Assembly (NCBI GenBank): GCA_014925825.1
Contig: JACGCK010000068.1
Span: forward strand, 62,001-126,000
DNA: 64,000 bases
Source: Pholiota molesta
Lineage: Eukaryota; Basidiomycota; Agaricomycetes; Agaricales; Strophariaceae
Direction of reading: 5' to 3'
The position numbers were made by a program, and so were the translations under genes. Shown one piece after another: positions 57,708-64,000 of this stretch. Position 1 is the first letter of the stretch. Every line of letters begins with the position of its first letter. Below the pieces are notes generated by a model. That model had not been told where the DNA came from. It did no database searches and worked only from the letters and a program-made list of their open reading frames with translations.

Positions 57708-58635
57708 AGGAGGGGAGGCTAAAGACGGTGGTTGATTATGAGGATGGGAGTAGTGGTAAGGAAGAAAGAAGAGGTGGGGCGCGACCTGCCTGCACGCGCT
57801 GGGCTTTAAGGAAATTTGCATGCGCTATTACATGTGTTCTATAAATACACTGATCTCCGTGCTTCTTTCGTGCCGATTGGAAATTGCGATCCTTCTGGTC
57901 GCTACGTAGCATTCCACTGCAGCCTCCCGCTGCCTCTACGCTCTTGCAAGGTCAAGGCGAGGCACTGGAACACCTCTGAGACTTGGAATGGCAGAGCGCA
58001 GTCTGCGTGTCTCTCCTGCATTGTCGAAATCTGGTGGTGCGGGCCGGCTATGTTTCTTCCAGAATAGGGGTTGTTCGCTGTCGATCTTCTCGTAATGACC
58101 ATTAGCGACAGAACGACACCTCATCAACACCTGTCCCTACGCCAGAAGTGGAACCCTGGCGACTTTTGCGCGACTTTGCACGGAACGCCTGAACGTGTTT
58201 GCCTTGAGATAGTTCTACTTTGCGGTAAATTTGAAGCCATATCAAAAATCGAAACAGCAAGTCTGAATCGTCGTTGAAACCTGGTTGAAACAGTATGTAG
58301 CCAAGTTTTGTCCAAGCGAGGAAATTATCTCCGCAAAAAGAAAGTCAGAGTCAGGCACTGATACGCAAAATTTAATATAAAATGGCTAGAAGTAAATTAA
58401 AAATAGCACACAAGTGACAACAGCAGCGAGAATAAAAGAATAACATTGCCCATTGTAGACACGTCAACACAAGTCAGACGAGGACGTTCATGTGCAAAGG
58501 CGGACATGATGACAATAGGCACATATTTACCGAAGAATAAAATAATTCATGGGACCCATTACCCATATCCCAAAATCTGAATCATAGTTAAATGTCCATC
58601 AACTCTCCCGAATAAAATCACACTTCACATCATTA
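57708..58635. promoter_or_regulatory. Upstream region of MAGP copy 1
   Basis: TATTTATAG-type TATA sequence on the minus strand at about 57840-57847, roughly 133 nt upstream of the start. No other gene; frames at 57816-58315 are short and unrelated to known families. Confidence 0.4.
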
Positions 58636-58639
58636 TCAA

Positions 58640-59600
58640 GCCCACTGGTGACTGACGAAGCCCACCAGCAGCATCGCAGCCGGTGGAGCGTGAACGCATG
58701 AACACCGACAGCGCCGCTCCTGTAATATTAGGGCTCGTTCCAATTATACGCATAGTCTTTGTCAATGACGTCGTGCCCGTACCACCAGCAGTACCTCAGG
58801 TAGTGGTGGTGGTAGTGGCCGTCGCGGCAGCGGTCAAGCTGCGAAGAAGAGAAGCAAACGATTGGAACGTCGGGCAGTTCAAGGACGCGGGAACGCGAGG
58901 CTCGCAAGATGATGTAGGGTTGTGGGGTCTGGCAGTGTCCATTTAGTGAGGCAACTTGTATGTACGCAGAACTTTTCATCCACTGGATAAAACAATGTGT
59001 ACACGCCAATCAAGTGCCATAGACATAGAGATTATTACAGCGCAGAAAGTGAAGATGTTATGAATATGTACCTACTTAGGCCAATTCCTGCGCCAGGTGG
59101 AATTAGAGTCGAGGCCTGGTCGAGACGCATGCCGTGATCTACTTTGGTGCAGTAAGCGACAAACCCAGCCCCATTTTACTTATCCGCGCCTGAAGGCCCA
59201 TGCAGACCGTAGAGGTTCACAGGCAGCAAAAAGTCGGAGCGCACACAGGGAGATTAAAGATCAACGCCTGGCAAATCGAGCTCTCCCCCAGAGTCGTCGA
59301 ATTATATACATTCAATTTAAACTGTGGAATAAGATCAAAATTGATTGGGTAGCTCCGTGAAGGCGTTGGGCAGCATAGAAAGGATAGGCGTGCCTTGACC
59401 GCCTGCAACAAGCCTGGGCTTCGTGGTAGTGGCGGGGATGAGGTGCCGCGCGCGGTGGTAAAATAGTGGACTACCGCGACGGGTTCTGATGTCCTTATGG
59501 CCCACCCACTGGAGGTAATGAAAGCAGAAAAAATAACATTGTCCAGTGTACATTGTACATTGTACATCAAATACATCAAGAGAAAAAAAAAGTAAACGCA
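58640..59600 (-). pseudogene. MAGP pseudogene between copies 1 and 2
   Basis: Pieces of all four exons remain in order. The exon 1 tail (GQGTPILSMLPNAFTELPNQ and NSTTLGESSICQALIFN) lies about 59217-59420. The exon 2 core (VAYCTKVDHGMRL) lies near 59090-59160. The exon 3 start (WMKSSAYIQVA) is at 58948-58984 and runs straight into exon 4 sequence (EPRVPASLNCPTFQSFASLL), and a GPI-like tail lies near 58660-58720. Most of exon 3, with the GGELDPHGADL and FCFKAC blocks, is deleted. The signal peptide and start are missing and frames are shifted. It is most like copy 2. Confidence 0.85.
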
Positions 59601-59774
59601 ATCGCAATGTGATACACGTAGTATGACAAGGGAGAAATTGGCTGGAAATCGTTATGGTAATGAAACATTGACCGGGTAGAGTAATTCGTAAAATCCATTA
59701 TCCAAAGCGTCAAACGATAGCCAAATATCAGTTCAGTACAAGTCCAGTGTCCGGAAGGAAACTTTGTGCCATGA

Positions 59775-61146
59775 TCACAACAACATCAAACCCGCAAGAC
59801 CCACCAGCATCATCATCGCCGCAGAGACCCTAACACCAACCGCACCGCTCGCCTTCGTCGGCGACGCGCCGGCTCCGCTCCCCGTCTGCGACCCAGTCCC
59901 CGACCCACCACTGGTGCTCCCAGTAGTAGACGCCGACACGCTAGTGGTGGGCGCGGCGAGGAAGAGATCACTAGACTGGAAGGTCTGACAGTTCGATGAC
60001 GTGGGGATGCGCGGCTGGTAAGGCGGTGGGGTAACTAGTGGGTCGGGCATCGAATAGGTTGTGACTAGGCAGAACGAAGACCGTCAACGTGTGCAGATGA
60101 AAAGGGGTCAGATACGACGGGCCTACCTATTCCATTGGTGGTATAAACACCCACCACATCCTGCAACTCGCCTTCGCAGCTCGTAAAACTACCATTTTGA
60201 ACGGCGCTGGGCATGTTATACGCGCAACCAATCAGATCGAAGCGATTCTCGCAATAGTCGGGGCTGGTGATGGAGTTGAAGCACGCTTTGAAGCAGAACT
60301 GGCCGCTGCCGACGAAAGTGTTCCAATTGAAGACCTGTGTGAGAGTGGTCCCATCCGAGTCCGCGGTGCCGTTCGAGTACACAACGCCACCGAGGGGGTT
60401 GCCTTGTAGATCAGCGCCGTGCGGATCGAGTTCACCGCCGGTATCTGTCTCTATGAGCGAAAGTGCAGCATTATCAATGAACCCAGTGGCTTGGATATAA
60501 GCAGAGGTTTTTATCCACTGAATATTTCGCATACGTCAGTATCCAGATGAGGTTAGCACTGCACTGCAAAGAAAGGGAAGTAATATATATACCTGAAGAC
60601 CAGTTATTGCACCTGGAGGAATGACGCGAGTGCCATGGGTTGGTTTTGTGCAGTAAGCGACTACCTTGGCTTCGTCATCCCCGATGTCTCCGTCAGCTTC
60701 AGGCGAGCCCCAAAGACAGAAATCGTCCTAATTCACAAGAATGATTAGCATGGTTGCGATGCGTAGAAGCCCACGCTTTTGCCACGTCTTAGTCCTCATA
60801 TATAGACGAAAATTCACAGACGGTAAAGACAATTGAAACGTACAGGACCGTTAAAAATCAGCGTCTGGCAATTCGAATTATTTCCAAGCGTCGTCGAATT
60901 GCATATATTGAAGCCAAATTGAGGACCGCGGAGTACGGGAAAAGGATAGACCTGGAACGGAAGGTCGGTGAAGGCGAAGTGCAGCGTGGAAAGGATGGGC
61001 GTTCCCGGGCCTCCTGCCTCCTGTCTGCGCTCTGGGGCGGTAGGGGTTGGGGTAGCGGTGATCAGAGGGTCCGGTGCAGCGTGGGCGACGCCAGAGTGCA
61101 GAGCCAGCCCGAGGGAGACGAGGAGTCCTACAGATCTGGAGAACAT
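59775..61146 (-). CDS. Secreted, probably GPI-anchored MAGP-like protein, copy 2
   Basis: Same four-exon structure as copy 1. Signal peptide from ATG 61146: MFSRSVGLLVSLGLALHSG. The secreted domain reads ILSTLHFAFTDLPFQVYPFP, FGFNICNSTTLGNNSNCQTL, DDFCLWGSPE, AYCTKPTHGTRVIPPGAITG, IKTSAYIQATGFIDNAALSL, GGELDPHGADLQGNPLGG, FVGSGQFCFKACFNSI, ENRFDLIGCAYNMPSA and SCEGELQDVVGVYTTNG. Exon 4 gives SMPDPLVTPPPYQPRIP, NCQTFQSSDLFLAAP, a Ser/Thr/Gly stalk and a hydrophobic tail (AAMMMLVGLAGLMLL), all in frame to the TGA at 59775. It is the probable source of the displaced fragment at 15.7 kb (GQFCFKACFNSI and GIGRP are shared by those two only) and of the pseudogene at 58.6-59.6 kb. The two intact MAGP genes point the same way. 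Confidence 0.9.
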
Positions 61147-61201
61147 CGTGGTGGCGGGAAGCAGGAAATAGTCCTGTGGGAGGGTGGGCCGCGACTGCGA
61201 G

Positions 61202-61231
61202 CATATATGGTGCATGTTCTGCTATTAATAG
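61202..61231 (-). promoter_or_regulatory. Core promoter elements of MAGP copy 2
   Basis: A TATA-like CATATATG at 61202-61208 lies about 55 nt upstream of the ATG at 61146. Just upstream of it, 61222-61231, is the self-complementary decamer CTATTAATAG, also found before copy 3. Confidence 0.45.
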
Positions 61232-62667
61232 GCCAATGCCACATTTTGGGATTCTTATCGGAATCCCATCGACTGAGGCTTCGTTCCTATGTACTCAATC
61301 TGGGGAGGCCTAGGTGTTGCATTGATTTTCTTAGCGTTCTTAAGAGACTAGTTATATAATTTTGATCAGAGGCGGTATGTGCAGGAGACATGTTATCCTC
61401 TGCGCGTGTCAAGTAATGAGCTAGGACGCGGAGATTAATTCGAAAAGTAATCCACTATAAACGAGCGTACCCCAGCTGCATCGAAAATGTTTTCTCAACG
61501 GACACGGCGAAGAACAAACATACACCCAAATTATTCAGACGTCATCTGACTACGAACTATATTCGTTATAAATTTCCACAGGACGATCTTGTCTTAATAA
61601 TGGCTGACTGAAATGCTCTAAACGTCTACGAACGCCTGATATTAAGCTTTAAGGTAGTACAGAAGCCACTGCGTCCCATTTGACCATGTAGTTATTGTCC
61701 GCCAGTAGGTTGTTGCAATTATTCTTCTTTCGATACAAATGGTACATTTTGAAATTCGTAAAGGGAAATGATCCAGAATATATTCAACAGGCTTTTCGGT
61801 CTTTGAATGTAGAACATATACGTAGCCCATACATGGCCCCTCTGAATAGTCTCTGCTGAATGCTTTACAACAACGAACGATCCAGTATACAGAGCCTAAT
61901 TTTAACCCGCTAACCTCAGCACAAGTCTAAAATTAGGTGGCTATTTATAGTGATTCCATATGTCAAGGTACCCAATCTTCCTGCCGTGTTCCATATTTAT
62001 ATCGCAGAAAGGCGACGAATGGCCAGCGGTGCGCAGCAATACCTGAAAAAATGCGAACGTGATGTGGCATTGAGAGATTGGAGATGACGGCGAATACGCA
62101 TCTTGAGCGCCATGTAGATAAAGGAGACGGTTGGAGGTAGATGTAGCTTTCCTCCGATGTTCTTTTACCTCAAAAATGTTTCTCTAGTCAAAGTCCAGCG
62201 ACATCGATATCGCGCTGCAAATATAAAAATAATTGAATTCACACATGATATGAAGGTCCGTGCATAGTGCATCAGCGATATGGGCATCAGAGGCCATCAG
62301 ACGCCGTCCATCTTTGGTCCATCCCCAAAAGCGTCTAGGGCGTTGATGTGGGATGGGACCTATACCGGGTCCGTATTTACTACATTTTGCGGCGAAAATG
62401 CCCGACACATGATATGCCATGTTCATGAATTATGTTACCGTTTCTTTGTCGGAGGTTGCGGGCAGCGTATTATTTGTTTATATGGCCGCGCCTCATCGCC
62501 CGCAGGTTCCAGCGCGGTGCATTTTGTCTCTCGCGGAGCCTGTTCAGCAGAATTAACTGCAAAATCACTGCTGTGATGTATGTAGTTGCCGCACAAGGGC
62601 GATGCAGGCATGAAGCGAGACAAGGGCGTTGCCACCCGTTCAACATACGTCCGTGAGACTTACGTAC
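61232..62667. other. Divergent intergenic region between MAGP copies 2 and 3
   Basis: About 1.4 kb between two oppositely oriented MAGP genes. Frames at 62184-62656 are short and without family resemblance. No repeats or RNA genes recognised. Confidence 0.4.
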
Positions 62668-62690
62668 CTATTAATAGGGCGGGTATATAA
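62668..62690 (+). promoter_or_regulatory. Core promoter elements of MAGP copy 3
   Basis: CTATTAATAG at 62668-62677 is followed by GGGCGGG and TATATAA at 62684-62690, about 61 nt before the ATG at 62751. A pyrimidine-rich leader (CTCTTCCCCTTCTTTCACC) follows. Confidence 0.55.
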
Positions 62691-62750
62691 CGGCGGGATC
62701 AAACACCGCAAGTAACTCACTTGTTGTTCTCTTCCCCTTCTTTCACCAGC

Positions 62751-64000
62751 ATGCCTTCGACAAAAGTACTTCTCGTCGCCCTAGCTGCGGCAGTCCACTC
62801 ATTTGACGCCGTCCGCGCCGCCGAGGCGCCTCAAATCACCCCCGCCCCATCGCCTACCACTCCAGAGCGCAGACAGGTCGCAGGCGGTTCGGGAACGCCC
62901 ATCCTTTCAACACTTCACTATGCGTTCACCGACCTCCCATACCAAGTATACCCCTTCGCAGTGCTCCGTGGGCCTCAGTTTGGTTTCAACCAATGCAATT
63001 CGACAACGCTCGGAGATACCTCGAACTGCCAGACGTTGGTGTTCAACGGCCCTGTATGTTGATTTTTTTTTTCGCATAGCGTTTTTACGTTATGATTTGT
63101 GATGAGTTCCCATCGCCCATGTTGACAGTGGGCGGTAATGGCGGGTAGATACATCATTTCATATGGCGTTTCTGAGATGGCGGAAGGAATATGCGTGCTA
63201 ACATGTGCTTTGATCCGTGTGATAGGACGACTTCTGCCTCTGGGGATCGCCTGATCCGGCCGGCCTCATTGGAAACGTCGAGGCGAAGGTCGTCGCCTAC
63301 TGCACGAAGCCCTACCATGGTACTCGTCTCATCCCTCCAGGCGCTATCACCGGTCTCCAGGTTTGTCTTCTTTTGTCATTGTTAGGCAACCAACTGACCG
63401 TCTTTCTAGTGGATGAAGACGTCTGCGTATATTCAGGTCACTGGTTTCATCAAGAACTCTGGTCTTTCACTCGACCCCACCGATCAAGGTGGTGAACTCG
63501 ACCCCCACGGTGCTGACCTGCAAGGCAACCCCCTCGGCGGTGTCGTCTTCTCCAACGGAACTGCGGACTCGGACGGCCACACGCTTACCCAGGTGTTCAA
63601 CTGGAACACCTTCGTCGGCGGCAACCAATTCTGCTTCAAGGCGTGCTACAACTCGATCACCAGCCCTGACTACTGCGAGAACCGATACGATCTGGTCGGC
63701 TGCACGTACAACATGCCCAGCGCTGCCCAGGATGGCCAGTTCACAAGTTGCGAGGGTGATGTCCAGGATGTTGTCGGTGTCTACTCCGTCAACGGCGTTA
63801 GTACGTGCATTCCGTGCCTCCGTCCATGAAGCTTTGAAGTATCGACTGACCTTGCCTTCCCTCCGTAGCCTCCACCTGGTCGATGCCCGACCCCTGAACA
63901 CCCCGCCCCCCTACCAGCCCCGCGTGCCCGCCTCCACCAACTGCCAGACCTTCCAGTCCTCGGACCTCTTCCTCGCTGCTGGCCCTGCGACCGCTAGCGG
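62751..64000 (+). CDS. MAGP-like protein, copy 3, plus strand, truncated by the window end and by a frameshift
   Basis: Exons 62751-63053, 63226-63360, 63410-63800 and from 63869 onward match copy 1 in length and phase (exons 2 and 3 are exactly 135 and 391 nt in both). Signal peptide: MPSTKVLLVALAAAVHSFDA. Domain motifs are intact: ILSTLHYAFTDLPYQVYPFA, DDFCLWGSPDPAGL, YCTKPYHGTRLIPPG, GGELDPHGADLQGNPLGG, FCFKACYNSI, DYCENRYDLVGCTY and SCEGDVQDVVGVYSVNG. In exon 4 a run of four C after CCCGA replaces the five C of copy 1. This brings a TGA directly into frame after SMPDP, so the stalk and GPI-type tail would be lost, although the shifted frame still encodes the family C-terminus up to the window end. 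It may be a sequencing error in a C-run, a recent null allele or a genuinely secreted short form. Confidence 0.85.

Overview
The window is nuclear DNA of a filamentous basidiomycete, most likely an Agaricomycete (mushroom-forming fungus). The evidence is many short introns (about 45-70 nt, GTNNGT...YAG) in every real gene, and families typical of that class: DUF6534 membrane proteins, macrofage-activating-glycoprotein-like secreted proteins (called MAGP below), caspase-like genes with a long C-terminal tail, a DUF7137 protein, an F-box/LRR-like gene and a fungal HNH-domain gene. I recognised no rRNA, tRNA or bacterial-type operon.

Layout. 1.5-8.1 kb is a conserved block: a POLE3/Dpb4 histone-fold subunit (+), a convergent Nup107/Nup84 gene (-) and an F-box-like gene (-). 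8.4-16.7 kb is a graveyard: three decayed copies of one unknown repeat (R-A, R-B, R-C), several otubain fragments, a displaced fragment of the MAGP family, and a short chimeric gene (12.11-12.80 kb) whose first exons match the N-terminus of the caspase-like gene at 48 kb. 17.3-18.6 kb is a short-chain dehydrogenase. 20.9-22.8 kb is a DUF6534 protein, and 23.0-24.0 kb is an unknown coiled-coil protein. 25.4-33.7 kb holds a duplicated lipase-TatD unit: a full lipase plus a TatD 5' stump, then 3.8 kb of unrelated DNA with an HNH-domain gene, then a lipase 3' stump plus a full TatD. 34.5-35.3 kb is the DUF7137 gene. 36-41 kb is gene-poor with GTGCGTGAGG-type minisatellites.

41.1-45.4 kb is the most unusual stretch. 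It is a roughly 4.3 kb imperfect palindrome centred near 43.19 kb. Its outer parts carry almost 40 small palindromes (CCAGTG...CACTGG) spaced about 38 bp apart. It has no transposase ORF and resembles a foldback-type, non-autonomous element.

45.8-50.9 kb holds an apparently active otubain deubiquitinase followed by a caspase-like gene that has lost both catalytic residues. The same gene order appears in decayed form at 9.8-12.8 kb, so an ancient segmental duplication is likely. 52.1-54.2 kb is a second DUF6534 gene. 56.3-64.0 kb is a MAGP cluster: two intact minus-strand genes, one deleted pseudogene between them, and one plus-strand copy with a one-base frameshift that runs off the window.

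The genes do not form one pathway. The theme is local duplication, fragment decay and exon re-use beside a conserved housekeeping block. Coding calls come from reading exons by eye; exon joins were checked for phase where coordinates are given, but nothing was checked against transcripts or databases.
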